A stretch of DNA of 37,208 nucleotides from Candidatus Faecousia faecavium (GCA_018712645.1 DVGO01000057.1:1-37208); one strand, 5' to 3'; shown: positions 1 through 8,336, counted from the first letter of the stretch. Notes: a model not told the origin generated them from the sequence alone. Program-made: numbers and translations.

Positions 1-63
1 TCTTAGGATTTCGGAACTTTTTCTATATTTTTTCTTGATTAAAATTTCACACTTTTGGGGTTT

Positions 64-82
64 GACCACAACCAGACCACAA
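64..82. repeat. Short tandem direct repeat beyond the integrase 3' end
   Basis: GACCACAA occurs at 64-71 and again at 75-82, an 11-base period. Short direct repeats beside an integrase gene can be arm-type binding sites, but nothing else here shows that, so this is only a visible repeat. The rest of 1-150 is AT-rich and holds no gene I can support. Confidence 0.35.
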
Positions 83-152
83 TGCGCTTCACTCCAGTGA
101 AAATACATGATTTTATTTGGCTGTTCTAACACGTTATATTCAGAGCGAAAAC

Positions 153-180
153 CGGGGAGTCCTCCCAAATGGGCTCCCCG
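153..180 (-). terminator. Hairpin terminator after the integrase gene
   Basis: CGGGGAG (153-159) pairs with CTCCCCG (174-180), eight bases beyond the integrase stop codon. In the leftward direction it is followed by GGTTTTC; in the rightward direction by a better T run (ATTTTTA). It could therefore work both ways. Confidence 0.6.
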
Positions 181-187
181 ATTTTTA

Positions 188-1294
188 CTATGTAGCCTCC
201 ACATCTGCGAACCTCTTTGCGAACCGGCCGATTGCATCCTGTCTGACTGACTCCTGCAGATGAAGGTAGTGTTCTGTCATATCAATATCTGCATGTCCTA
301 CCAGCCCTTGGATGGTCTCCATGGACACGCCGAGAGCCTGCATCTGTGATACAAAGGTGTGGCGGCAGCAATGCGGGGTTAAAATTTGCACCTCTCCTAC
401 CTCTTCCAATGCCTCCTTGAACTTCTTACGGAAATAGGACGGATTACAAGGCTGGTTGGGGATTCCAGCTTCCCAAATATATTTGAACTCCGTATTGCGC
501 AGAGCCATGGCACAGTAACGCAGGTTAGCAGGCACCGGAACTTCCCGGTAACTGGTGCTGGATTTTGGTGTGCCCACGATTCCCTTGCCCTTGACCATAT
601 TGATAGCCTGCTGGATTTGTATGACACTGCCGTCCTCAGCAATATGACAGGGCTCCAAAGCCAGCAATTCCTGGGTACGCATCCCCGTCCCCAGCAGAAG
701 CCGAATGCTGTAACCCATTCGATCATAGGGCAGTTTTTCCAGAAGTCGGGCAACCTCCGCCGCTGTAAATGCCTCCTTGCGTTTTTTCTGTCCTTTATGG
801 CGCATTTTCTCTGCAAATCGGACGGGATTTTTTCTGATAATGTCGTTCGCCTCTGCTTTGTTAAAGATCTGATAGAGCATTCCTCTGCATTGGGTAACTC
901 TGGAATCGGATTGGCCATCCTTTTTTAACCGCTTAAGAAACTGCTCAACATCGTAGGCTCTGATAGACGATAGTTTCCTGTTAGAAAAAGCATCCTTCAG
1001 CACCCTCAGGGTATATCCATAGCTCTCCTGGGTGGTTAACGAAATGTTATCCTTGTGTCCATCGAACCAAATGTCCGCCCAATCCTCAAAAGTATAGTTC
1101 TGATACGTGTTTAGCCCAGCTGTCTTTTGTTCCTGGAACTGCTGTAGTTTCTCTCTAACCTCCTTCTGGGTCTTTCCATAGAAACATCGTTTATTGGGAC
1201 GGCCGTCATCCTGAAAGCCATCCATCACACGAGCTTCCCAACGGCCATCCTTGCGTTTGCGAATCAGGCCCTCCCCTGCACATCGTTTTCCCAT
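188..1294 (-). CDS. int: Tyrosine-family site-specific integrase of a mobile element
   Basis: A 368-residue tyrosine recombinase that would integrate and excise a prophage, integrative conjugative element or genomic island. The N-terminus (about 1-60, with RKRKDGRWEARV) resembles the arm-type DNA-binding domain of Tn916-like integrases. Residues about 65-165 form the SAM-like core-binding domain. The catalytic domain shows the full set: R206 (TGMRTQE), K244 (TPKSS), H308 and R311 (HCCRHTF), H334 (GHADID) and the nucleophile Y343 (EHYLHL). The ATG at 1294 is chosen because GAAAGGA precedes it; the frame stays open upstream to 1396 but that stretch has no family character. A terminator follows directly. 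Its 5' end points at a truncated accC gene only ~135 bases away, so the element's end probably lies in that gap. No excisionase or structural gene of the element is visible; the rest presumably lies left of the window. Confidence 0.92.
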   Translation of the reverse strand: MGKRCAGEGLIRKRKDGRWEARVMDGFQDDGRPNKRCFYGKTQKEVREKLQQFQEQKTAGLNTYQNYTFEDWADIWFDGHKDNISLTTQESYGYTLRVLKDAFSNRKLSSIRAYDVEQFLKRLKKDGQSDSRVTQCRGMLYQIFNKAEANDIIRKNPVRFAEKMRHKGQKKRKEAFTAAEVARLLEKLPYDRMGYSIRLLLGTGMRTQELLALEPCHIAEDGSVIQIQQAINMVKGKGIVGTPKSSTSYREVPVPANLRYCAMALRNTEFKYIWEAGIPNQPCNPSYFRKKFKEALEEVGEVQILTPHCCRHTFVSQMQALGVSMETIQGLVGHADIDMTEHYLHLQESVRQDAIGRFAKRFADVEAT

Positions 1295-1342
1295 ACTGCG
1301 TCCTTTCTCCGGCTTGCGCCAGTATCTGTCTGATGTTGGGAC

Positions 1343-1364
1343 GTCCGGCGGAGTACCGCCGGAC
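1343..1364. repeat. Perfect inverted repeat in the integrase 5' region
   Basis: GTCCGGCGG (1343-1351) and CCGCCGGAC (1356-1364) form a perfect 9-bp stem with a four-base loop, between the integrase start and the accC breakpoint. It could be part of a recombination or regulatory site, or a terminator stem left from a lost gene. It has no T run. Confidence 0.5.
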
Positions 1365-1427
1365 CTTTGAATCCTAGCAGGCAGTCTGCTGTTCAATCCA
1401 TTCCAACAGTTTATCCTTCATGACTAA

Positions 1428-2603
1428 CATATGGAACGCATCATCATGGCGGCCAAGAACGTGGGAGCGTATGCAGTTCACCCCGGTTATGGATTCCTGT
1501 CGGAAAACAGCAAGTTTGTCCGGATGTGTGAAGAGAACGGCCTGGTGTTCATTGGCCCTTCTGCAGATGTGATCGACAAAATGGGAAACAAGTCCCAGGC
1601 CCGCGCCACCATGATGGCGGCCGGCGTACCGGTGGTTCCCGGCACCAAGGAGCCGGTGTACAATGCAGAAACAGGCTTGGAGATGGCAAAGCAAATCGGC
1701 TTTCCGGTGATGATCAAGGCCTCTTCCGGCGGCGGGGGCAAAGGTATGCGGGTTGCGGAATCGGCGAGAGATTTCGAGTTCCAGTTCAATCTGGCCCAGC
1801 GGGAGTCGGTCAATGCCTTCGGTGACGATACCATGTACATTGAGCGCTACATTCAAAAGCCCCGTCATGTGGAAATTCAGATTATGGCAGACAGCCAGGG
1901 CAATGTGGTAGCCCTGGGGGACCGGGACTGTTCGGTCCAGCGCAACCACCAGAAGCTGATTGAGGAATCGCCTTCTCCTGCCATCAATGAGCAGACCAGA
2001 GAAGCCATGAACCGGTTTGCTGTGCTGGCGGCGAAAACGGTGGGCTATACCAATGCCGGAACCATTGAGTACATTGTCTCCGATACCGGAGAATTCTACT
2101 TCATGGAAATGAACACCCGCATTCAGGTAGAGCATGGCGTTACAGAAATGGTAACGGGCACGGACCTGATTGTAGAACAGATCCGGGTTGCCGCTGGTTT
2201 CCCGCTGAGTTTTACCCAGGAAAGCGTGAAACTGCGGGGGCATGCCATTGAATGCCGGATCAATGCGGAAATTCCGGAAAAGCGGTTTATGCCCTGTCCC
2301 GGACAGGTGAAGATGATTCACCTGCCGGCAGGCAACGGTGTCCGGGTGGATACCTGTCTGTATAGCGGATACCGGATTCCTTCGGAGTACGATTCCATGA
2401 TTGCCAAGGTGATTGTCCATGCCCCCACCCGGGAGGCAGCGCTGCGGAAAATATACGGTGCGCTGGATGAGATGGTGGTGGTCGGTGTGCAGACCAATCT
2501 GGATTTCCAGTACCAGATGGTACGCCATCCGGTGTTCGTCGAGGGCAAGGCACACACCGGCTTTATTGAAGATGTGATGAATCTGAAAATTGGAGATCGA
2601 TAA
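1428..2603 (+). pseudogene. accC: Biotin carboxylase, 5'-truncated at the mobile element junction
   Basis: The reading frame begins with MERIIMAAKNVGAYAVHPGYG and runs 390 codons to a normal C-terminus. Intact AccC proteins are about 450 residues, so roughly the first 60 (including the ANRGEIA region of the N-terminal domain) are missing. The in-frame TAA at 1425-1427 comes just before homology begins. The ATP-grasp glycine loop (SSGGGGKGM, about residues 98-106), the EMNTRIQVEH active-site segment (226-235) and the C-terminal lid are intact. AccC carboxylates biotin on its carrier protein; beside pxpA it usually belongs to a pxpB-pxpC-accB-accC-pxpA 5-oxoproline cluster. Without a promoter, start site and N-terminal domain it is probably non-functional. 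The breakpoint sits next to the integrase, which suggests insertion or imprecise excision. Confidence 0.85.
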
Positions 2604-2604
2604 G

Positions 2605-3372
2605 ATGTATAGAATTGACTTGAACAGCGACCTGGGCGAAAGCTTCGGCCGATACGCCCTGGGCATGGACAACCGGATCATTCCGCTGATTTCCTCTGCC
2701 AATGTGGCCTGCGGATACCATGCCTCCGACCCGGTGGTGATGGAGAAAACCGTTGCCATGGCGCGGGAAGCTGGTATCGGCATTGGCGCCCATCCCGGTT
2801 TTCCGGACCTGATGGGATTTGGCCGGCGGAATCTGGATGTGACGCCGGCTGAGGCCAGAGCCTACACGTTGTACCAACTGGGTGCATTGGATGGTTTTTG
2901 CCGGGCAAATGGTGTAAAGATGCAGCATGTGAAGCCCCATGGCGCCCTGTACAATATGGCAGGCAAGGACTATGCCCTGGCGAAGGGAATTTGTCAGGCC
3001 ATTGCCGCTTTTGACCGGGATCTGATCGTCATGGCGTTGTCCGGCAGCGAGCTGGTCCGGGCGGCAGAGGATATGGGTCTTCGGGTTGCCCGGGAGGTAT
3101 TCGCCGACCGGGCTTATGAAGAGGATGGCTCTCTGGTCAATCGCCGGAAGGAAGGCGCCATGGTAACGGATGAGGATGTCGCCATTGCCCGGGTTGTGCG
3201 CATGATCCGGGAGCAGAAGGTAACTGCCATTACCGGAAAGGACATTCCCATCCGGGCCGATTCTGTCTGTGTCCATGGCGATGGAGAGAAGGCGCTGGCC
3301 TTTGTGGAAAAAATCCGCGCAGAGCTGGCCAATCAGGGCATCCAGATCTGTCCGCTGTCGGAAATTGTATAA
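2605..3372 (+). CDS. pxpA: 5-oxoprolinase subunit A (LamB/YcsF family)
   Basis: A 255-residue LamB/YcsF protein, close to the family's usual 245-255. It shows the N-terminal IDLNSDLGESFGRYALG, SSANVACGYHASDP (metal/active-site region), IGAHPGFPD, HVKPHGALYN and CVHGDGEKAL segments that typify PxpA. With PxpB and PxpC it forms the ATP-dependent 5-oxoprolinase that opens pyroglutamate to glutamate. The ATG at 2605 is chosen because GGAG lies nine bases upstream, inside the end of accC, and only one base separates it from the accC stop, so the two are translationally linked. PxpB and PxpC are not in the window. If the upstream operon was cut by the mobile element, this gene may have lost its promoter. 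Confidence 0.92.
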   Translation: MYRIDLNSDLGESFGRYALGMDNRIIPLISSANVACGYHASDPVVMEKTVAMAREAGIGIGAHPGFPDLMGFGRRNLDVTPAEARAYTLYQLGALDGFCRANGVKMQHVKPHGALYNMAGKDYALAKGICQAIAAFDRDLIVMALSGSELVRAAEDMGLRVAREVFADRAYEEDGSLVNRRKEGAMVTDEDVAIARVVRMIREQKVTAITGKDIPIRADSVCVHGDGEKALAFVEKIRAELANQGIQICPLSEIV

Positions 3373-3420
3373 GAAGAAATCCTCCAGGGGAGCTTCTCAG
3401 CACCCCCTCTGCAATGCCAA

Positions 3421-3452
3421 AGAGTCAGGCTTCCCAAAAGAAGCCTGACTCT
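3421..3452 (+). terminator. Strong hairpin after pxpA
   Basis: A perfect 13-bp inverted repeat (3421-3433 with 3440-3452, six-base loop) reads GAGTCAGGCTT and its complement. It lies 49 bases after pxpA and faces a leftward gene, so it probably ends transcription from both sides, though no long T run follows. Confidence 0.7.
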
Positions 3453-3528
3453 CATTCTATGCTATTGCGCTATCATTTCCGCCATCATCCTGGCTTCCAG
3501 TTTGAAGCTGCTCTGTCAGGGACTGAAA

Positions 3529-3941
3529 CTACCGGAGGCAGTCGGAATATCTGGAGAACAGTTTCTCCTGCTCCTTCGTGATGGTGGACAAAATCTTCTC
3601 CAGGTCGGCGGACTTCTTTTCGTAGTCCATCACCAGCTTATTCAGCTTCCGGGCAATCTCTCTAGGGTCCGCCGCCGTATCCTTGTACAGCCGGGGCGGC
3701 TTGGTGCGGAAAGTGCCGCTGCCGAAATACTGCTTCCGGTCGGCATAGGTTCCGTAGGTCAGCAGGTAGTGGAGCCTTTTCAAGAGGGGAGTGTTTTTCA
3801 CCTCTTCCTTGGCTGGAAGTCCGGGTTTCTCCGCATCTTCGGGAATCAGCCATCCGCCATCCTCAAAATCGCTCCGAGAATGCGTCCGCCACCGGTGTAC
3901 TTCCGAATCAGCTGAACAGAGGCTTCCCATTTTGTTTCCAT
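3529..3941 (-). pseudogene. Hypothetical gene, apparently frameshifted
   Basis: I do not recognise the family. A leftward frame ending at 3529 encodes a charged, helical C-terminal part with LLTYGTYADRKQYFGSGTF and a likely coiled-coil tail (KSADLEKILSTITKEQEKL). The start of that frame looks unnatural, whereas a second frame beginning with the ATG at 3941 (METKWEASVQLIRKY, then GGGRILGAIL) reads like a normal N-terminus and stops just where the other becomes plausible, near 3850-3865. One base lost or gained there would join them into about 136 codons. No strong ribosome site precedes 3941. The gene lies alone between two transcription end regions. If no frameshift exists, the alternative is a shorter protein starting inside the second frame. 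Confidence 0.4.
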
Positions 3942-3984
3942 TTCTCTTGTTGTTAAAAACCTCACAATTTTCAATTCTTTCATG

Positions 3985-4047
3985 AAAACATTGTCATTTA
4001 AGGCTTGAGAAGTTGGGATTCTGCTATTGCGCGGGGCGCAACACTTT
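3985..4047. repeat. Dispersed ~63-bp repeat, copy 1
   Basis: About 80% identical to 10760-10823 in the same orientation. Shared blocks include TTTAAGGCTT, AGAAGTT, TCTGC, ATTGC and GCGCAACACTTT. This copy can fold TTGCG/CGCAA around a G-rich loop. It lies between the chromate transporter gene and the hypothetical gene; see copy 2. Confidence 0.6.
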
Positions 4048-4060
4048 TTCTTCTTCGATA

Positions 4061-4624
4061 TCAAAACAGAGAAAACAAGATCACCCCTGCAATCCCGGAT
4101 CCCACCATAGCCTTGATGGGATTGACCTTCCACTTTCGTAAAATAACAAAGGCACCGAGAAAAATTGCCAGCGCCACCACATTGATGCTTCCCAGATCGA
4201 CGGGTAACGTGGTTGTTCCATACACTGCTGTAAAGAACAAATTGATTCCGGCGGAGGCAATCATAGCAATCACAGCCGGCCGCAGTCCGGCCAGAATTCC
4301 CTGCACCATGCTCAGCCCTCGGAACCGGTAGTAGATCAATGCCAGTCCCATCACAATCACACAAGACGGGAACACACAGCCAATGGTGGCAATGATCGCA
4401 CCGGGCAATCCTGCGACCAAAGTCCCCACAAAGGTTGCCGAGTTGATTGCAATCGGTCCCGGTGTCATTTCCGCAATTGCCACTATGTCCGCAAACTGGG
4501 TCATGGTGAGCCACGGGTGTACTTCCACCACCTGATGTTGGATCAGCGGCATGGCGGCATAGCCACCTCCAATGCTGAACAGCCCGATTTGAAAATAACT
4601 CCAAAACAGCTCCAGATAGATCAT
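4061..4624 (-). CDS. chrA: Chromate-type transporter, second half of a short CHR pair
   Basis: A 187-residue CHR-family membrane protein with five or six predicted membrane segments. It carries the family's glycine-rich first motif (IGLFSIGGGYAAMP) and the AIAEMTPGPIAINSATFVG motif. Short CHR proteins act as pairs, each corresponding to one half of the long ChrA; known members export chromate, and the natural substrate of many gut homologues is unknown. The start at 4624 is chosen because its ATGA overlaps the stop of the upstream half and GGAGGGGG lies about nine bases before it; a GTG at 4630 is also possible. Both halves form one leftward transcript, divergent from a LysR regulator. Confidence 0.88.
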   Translation of the reverse strand: MIYLELFWSYFQIGLFSIGGGYAAMPLIQHQVVEVHPWLTMTQFADIVAIAEMTPGPIAINSATFVGTLVAGLPGAIIATIGCVFPSCVIVMGLALIYYRFRGLSMVQGILAGLRPAVIAMIASAGINLFFTAVYGTTTLPVDLGSINVVALAIFLGAFVILRKWKVNPIKAMVGSGIAGVILFSLF

Positions 4625-5202
4625 GCGCACACCCCCTCCCCAGCCTTCTTACCTCGCATCAGCGTGTCAACAGCGCCAAGAAGGCCGCAGGCAAGAATTA
4701 CCAAAATAATATTGACCGCAAAAAACCGGACTGCACAGAACGCTCCCAGCAGCACCAGCAGCGGAAGCAGCCGTTTCTTCTGAAGAAGTGTCTTTGCCAT
4801 GTCAATGACCACATCCAGGATCACCGCAGCCACTCCGCACAGCATTCCTGCCATAGCCAGGCTGACAACGGCGTTGTCCCGGAACGCCTGGTAAAACAAG
4901 GAGATGACAGAAATAATGATGAGCGGCGGGGTTACCGTCCCAAGTACGGTCAGCAATGCACCCGGAATTCCCGCCACATGGTAGCCCACCAATATGGATG
5001 CATTGACCGCAATCGCCCCTGGAGATGACTGCGCAATGGCTATCATGTCCAGCATTTCCTGTTCCTCAATCCAGCCCAGTTCTTCAACAAACCGTTTGCG
5101 CATCAGCGGAACAATCACAAAGCCTCCGCCAAAGGTACAGGCGCTCAGCTTAAATACAGAAAAAAACAGTTGTACCAATTTGATTTTATTTGTATGTTCC
5201 AA
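4621..5202 (-). CDS. chrA: Chromate-type transporter, first half of a short CHR pair
   Basis: A 193-residue CHR-family membrane protein. The motifs TFGGGFVIVPLM and AIAQSSPGAIAVNASILVG near the N-terminus match those of its partner downstream, and about five hydrophobic segments follow. The start deserves attention: an ATG at 5217 has no ribosome site, while a TTG at 5202 is preceded by GGAGGG at seven bases, formed within that ATG region, so I prefer the TTG. The stop overlaps the partner's start by four bases (ATGA), which should give coupled synthesis of equal amounts. Transcription probably starts in the 100-base gap shared with the LysR gene. Confidence 0.86.
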   Translation of the reverse strand: MEHTNKIKLVQLFFSVFKLSACTFGGGFVIVPLMRKRFVEELGWIEEQEMLDMIAIAQSSPGAIAVNASILVGYHVAGIPGALLTVLGTVTPPLIIISVISLFYQAFRDNAVVSLAMAGMLCGVAAVILDVVIDMAKTLLQKKRLLPLLVLLGAFCAVRFFAVNIILVILACGLLGAVDTLMRGKKAGEGVCA

Positions 5203-5238
5203 GCTATCACCCTCCATGATTTCTATAATACCACTTGC

Positions 5239-5255
5239 ATTTCAATTATTGAAAT
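5239..5255. promoter_or_regulatory. Likely LysR-type operator between divergent genes
   Basis: ATTTCAATTATTGAAAT is a perfect 17-base palindrome (8-bp arms, one central base) in the gap between the CHR genes and the LysR gene. It contains a T-N11-A arrangement, the usual binding core of LysR-family proteins. Binding by the adjacent regulator is inference. Confidence 0.6.
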
Positions 5256-5307
5256 AATATAATTAAATCAAAATGATATCTGTTTTAATATAAGGAGCGC
5301 TGCCGCC

Positions 5308-6213
5308 ATGACGTTACGCCACATGAAAATCTTTTGTGCCCTCTGTGATGCAGGCTGCAACACAACCAAGGCCGCCGGTCATCTGAACATGACCCAGCCC
5401 GCCGTCAGCCTGGCCACCAAGGAACTGGAACAATACTACGGGATTGTCCTGTTCGACCGCATAGGCAGGCGGCTGCAGATCACATCGGCCGGAGAAAATT
5501 TTTTGCAGTATGCCCGCCGCATTACCGCCCAGTTCGATGATATGGAACGGGAAATGCGCAACTGGGACTCTGCCGGTATTTTGCGGGTAGGCGCCAGTCT
5601 CACCATTGGCTCCCAGTTTTTGCCCCACTATGTCAAAGCCTTCTCTCACCGACAGCCAGGCACACAGATTCAGGTAATTGTTTCTTCCTCCGATACACTG
5701 GAACAGGCGCTGATGTCCAATCAGCTGGACTTTGCTTTGATCGAAGGCATTTCCCACAATCCCGCCATGCACATGGAGGAATACATGGAAGATCGTCTGA
5801 GCATCATTGCATCTCCCCAGTCAGGCTTTCGGCAGGACCAGGTGCTGCCTTTGGACCAATTTTGCCGTCAGCCCTTCCTTCTGCGGGAGCCGGGCAGCGG
5901 CACACGGGAAGTGTTTGACCGTGCCGCCGAGGCCGTCGACATCTATATCCGGCCGATCTGGGAATCCAGCAGCAACACCGCCCTGATCCATGCCGTCGTC
6001 AACGGGTTGGGGCTTGCCGTTCTGCCCCAGCGCATGGTTCAGGGAGCCCTGGAGCGGGGGCTGGTGGTCAGCATCGGTGCCGAAGGCATTGATCTGCGGC
6101 GCAGCTTCTATATCATCCACCACAAGGATAAATATCTGACCCCAACAGTCAGGGCATTTCTGGACCTTTGCCGCACCTACCGGATGGAGGAGCCTTTGCC
6201 GCAGGCCCCATAA
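5308..6213 (+). CDS. LysR-family transcriptional regulator
   Basis: A 301-residue LysR protein. The winged helix-turn-helix occupies about residues 1-60 (MTLRHMKIF, then NMTQPAVSLATKELEQYYG and LFDRIGRRLQIT). The type-2 periplasmic-binding-like effector domain runs from about 90 to 295, with GSGTREVFD near residue 200, a segment typical of the CysL/CbbR-like branch that includes Firmicute anion and sulfur regulators. AAGGAG lies upstream of the ATG. It is transcribed divergently from the CHR transporter pair, and a palindrome fit for LysR binding lies between, so it most likely controls those genes and itself. Its effector is unknown. Confidence 0.9.
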   Translation: MTLRHMKIFCALCDAGCNTTKAAGHLNMTQPAVSLATKELEQYYGIVLFDRIGRRLQITSAGENFLQYARRITAQFDDMEREMRNWDSAGILRVGASLTIGSQFLPHYVKAFSHRQPGTQIQVIVSSSDTLEQALMSNQLDFALIEGISHNPAMHMEEYMEDRLSIIASPQSGFRQDQVLPLDQFCRQPFLLREPGSGTREVFDRAAEAVDIYIRPIWESSSNTALIHAVVNGLGLAVLPQRMVQGALERGLVVSIGAEGIDLRRSFYIIHHKDKYLTPTVRAFLDLCRTYRMEEPLPQAP

Positions 6214-6259
6214 GCCACCCCCAGGCTATGGCCCCTGTCCTCTACTAACTGCATACAGC

Positions 6260-6294
6260 AAACCGGGGCGGCCACTGGGTGGCCACCCCGGTTT
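6260..6294. terminator. Bidirectional terminator between convergent genes
   Basis: A 16-bp stem with one mismatch (6260-6275 with 6279-6294, three-base loop) begins AAACCGGGG and ends CCCCGGTTT. It sits between the rightward LysR gene and the leftward remnants beyond. Confidence 0.75.
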
Positions 6295-6330
6295 CCGGCA
6301 GTATCGTGAAACCTAATTCGCTGCCTGATT

Positions 6331-6576
6331 CTACTGTCCCTGGGACTGTGCCTGTTTTTCCAGTTGCTGAAAGATCGGACGCAGTACAATCATATCCCCA
6401 TAGCACACCAGAGAAAATCCGATCATCAGCCACGCAATAAAGGACCGTAGAAACAGCTCCACAGAAAAGTAAGGCATCCAAAATACAAGGGTATTGATTC
6501 CTACCAGAAGCAGGGATCTTGGCAAATTCCCGATCAATAAGATCAGAGAATTGCGGTAGTGTTCTTTCAATGTGTT
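6331..6576 (-). pseudogene. YesL-like (DUF624) membrane protein, C-terminal remnant
   Basis: The last 81 codons of a leftward frame, starting at about NTLKEHYRNSLILLIGNLPR, have two or three hydrophobic helices and resemble the C-terminal third of YesL/DUF624 proteins, which accompany LplABC-type oligosaccharide ABC transporters. The remnant is fused in frame to the preceding solute-binding protein fragment with no start or ribosome site. This indicates an internal deletion that removed the 3' end of one gene and the 5' end of the next. Family assignment rests on the NLPRSLLL and LRSFIAWLMIGFSLV pattern and is moderate. Confidence 0.55.
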
Positions 6577-7233
6577 TTCATACCTGGCCAGCAGGTTCTT
6601 GCTGGCTTCCGGAGGAATCACCCAGTCCACGCCGGGTTCGCCATAGCGGGATCTCATAGATACATCCTCGGAATAGAAGGCATCAAAGTATTTGAACACT
6701 GCCAGAGGATTCTCGCAGGCGCTGGTGAGGAAACATTCGTACATCATCATGTTATCGGGCATATATGCGGTGAGCTGGAAGCCATCGGGACCTTCCAGCG
6801 GCGGGATGACCACATAGTCATGATACCGTGTACCCGTCATATTAGCGAACGCATTGGGGCCACCTGCTGGCAGCACGCCGATCACGGCACATTCTTCATT
6901 TTCAAACAGCTGCTTCAGCTGGGCAATATCCTGCGTGAAGGAAGTTGTATCCAGCAGACCTTCTTCCACCAGCTTGTTCAGGAATTTCAGACCTTCCCGG
7001 TAGCCATCGGTAACGTACTCTGCCTGCACCTTGCCGTCTACGATGTTGTAGGGAGTGACGTTGTTAAACTGTGTGAAGGCGTTCATGATAAAGGTTTCTA
7101 CATCTGTGTTCCAGCCGGTTGTGGCACCAATGAATGGGATTTCATCTTGCTTTCCGTTGCATTGGGGTCCTGATCCCGGAAGGCAATCAGCATTTCCTTG
7201 AACTCTTCCATGGTGGTGGCACATCCAGGCCCA
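6577..7233 (-). pseudogene. Solute-binding protein (LplA-like), internal fragment with two frameshifts
   Basis: A fragment of a family-1 extracellular solute-binding protein for oligosaccharides. DEIPFIGATTGWNTDVETF, DGYREGLKFLNKLVEEGLLD and YFDAFYSEDVSMRSRYGEPG are typical of the LplA/YtcQ group. The lipoprotein signal and roughly the first third are gone, as is the C-terminus. Two single-base losses break the frame near its beginning: near 7205 (KNLGLDVP, then TTMEEFKEMLIAFRDQDPN in another frame) and near 7160 (then NGKQDEIPF). Upstream it is joined directly to a truncated permease gene, downstream to a YesL remnant. Non-functional as read. Confidence 0.75.
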
Positions 7234-7238
7234 GGTTC

Positions 7239-7619
7239 TTAAAATTTCGTTCTCAGTGTTGCATTCATCGCCAAAGCCAGGATAATCGGGAAGGGAAATC
7301 CTGCTACCAGCTGATACAAACTGATGGTGACCGTATTTCGCAAAACCTGCCAAAATTGGTAGTTGCTAAAGAATCTTTCAAAATTGTAAAAACCGATCCA
7401 CTTACTGCCGAAAATTCCATCTGCAGCTTTAAAATCTTTGAACGCAATCTGCGCTCCCACCATGGGAATGTACTTAAAGATAATTAACCAGATCAGGGGA
7501 ATGGCAATAATCAAGTAAAGTTGGTAATTCGCCTTCACCTCTTTCAGGCTGGCACTCAGCTTCCGCTGACATGGTGATTGTTTTCCTTTTCTCTCCAGGC
7601 TCTGCACAGCATTCGCCAT
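7239..7619 (-). pseudogene. LplB-type sugar ABC permease, 3'-truncated
   Basis: From a plausible ATG at 7619 (GGGGGG nine bases upstream), 126 codons encode the N-terminal third of an LplB/YtdP-type permease: ANYQLYLIIAIPLIWLIIF (first membrane segment), KYIPMVGAQIAFKDFKA, GIFGSKWIGFYNFERFF and the start of the binding-protein-dependent transport domain (LRNTVTISLYQLVAGFPFPIILALAMN). Intact homologues are about 300 residues and contain an EAA loop, absent here. The frame stops at 7239, where sequence of the solute-binding protein begins. Together with the next two remnants this is what is left of an oligosaccharide importer operon after at least two deletions. Confidence 0.75.
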
Positions 7620-8021
7620 CTCTGACAACCCCCCTAAATATTGCTGATATCCTGGCACTGCCTTCCAAGTCATGTCCGACTTTCTGTGTCGATCCTACTT
7701 CACCCAGTGCTTCTTTACAAGTGTAAAAAAATTGGGAAGATGTATTTATCTTTGATTTTCCCTTCTTCCTTCTTTTTTCGTTTATTTTGCACTATTTCCA
7801 CAATTTGTTTATGGTCAAAAAAGCAAGTAAGTCACACCCATGCTTGGATGAGGCATAATTTCCTGTTTTTCTCTACAATAGCATTGCAGATTGTTTGTAT
7901 TGTCCCAGTGGGGGCGGCAATACCGGCCACAATAGGCACTACCCGCACAAATAGCCTCCGCGAAACACTGAACTGAACCAGAAAAGACAGCCAATAGACA
8001 AAGCACCCCCTAATGTAGAAT
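7620..8021. other. Gene-free stretch between the two groups of transporter remnants
   Basis: About 400 bases, partly T-rich (7730-7800), with no open frame of family character on either strand and no clear repeat. The shift from leftward permease remnant to rightward ATPase remnant occurs here, so it must contain at least one rearrangement breakpoint, the right one near 8022. Confidence 0.5.
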
Positions 8022-8324
8022 TGCAACGAACCCGATGTGCTGTTCATGGATGAACCCTTCGGTCATCTGGACGCCCAAACCCGCTATCTGATGCAGGAAG
8101 ATTTGATGAAGATCTGGGAAAAAGAAAAGCGCACCATTGTGTTTGTTACCAACAATATTGAAGAAGCCATTTACCTGGCTGACCGAATCGTGGTCATGAC
8201 CAACTGTCCAACACACATCAAGGCAGAATACAAAATAGACTTGCCCAGACCAAGAAACTATGTTGATCCGGATTTTCTGAAGCTTCGTGAAGAAATCAGT
8301 GCAGTCGTGGACAAGGCGCTGTAA
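8022..8324 (+). pseudogene. Sulfonate/taurine-type ABC ATPase, 5'-truncated
   Basis: Only the C-terminal ~100 residues remain, starting inside Walker B (DVLFMDEPFGHLDAQTR) and continuing through the H-loop region (VFVTNNIEEAIYLADR) to a normal end with LPRPRNYVDPDF, characteristic of SsuB/TauB-type ATPases. Walker A, Q-loop and signature are missing. A stop codon (TAG at 8016-8018) sits just before the homology. The H-loop histidine is replaced by asparagine (TNNIEEA), also seen in degenerate members of such pairs. Twelve bases separate its stop from the next ATPase, whose ribosome site overlaps this stop, so the two were once an operon. Confidence 0.8.
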
Positions 8325-8336
8325 GGAGGAAACGCA

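Noticed and set aside
1374-2783. Open frame of 469 codons antisense to accC and pxpA
   Set aside because: Shadow of two real genes. Its last 15 codons (1377-1422) look like a small peptide start, but without a ribosome site I do not annotate it.
3456-3480. Possible third copy of the dispersed repeat (CTATTGCGC)
   Set aside because: Only about ten bases match, too short to separate from chance.
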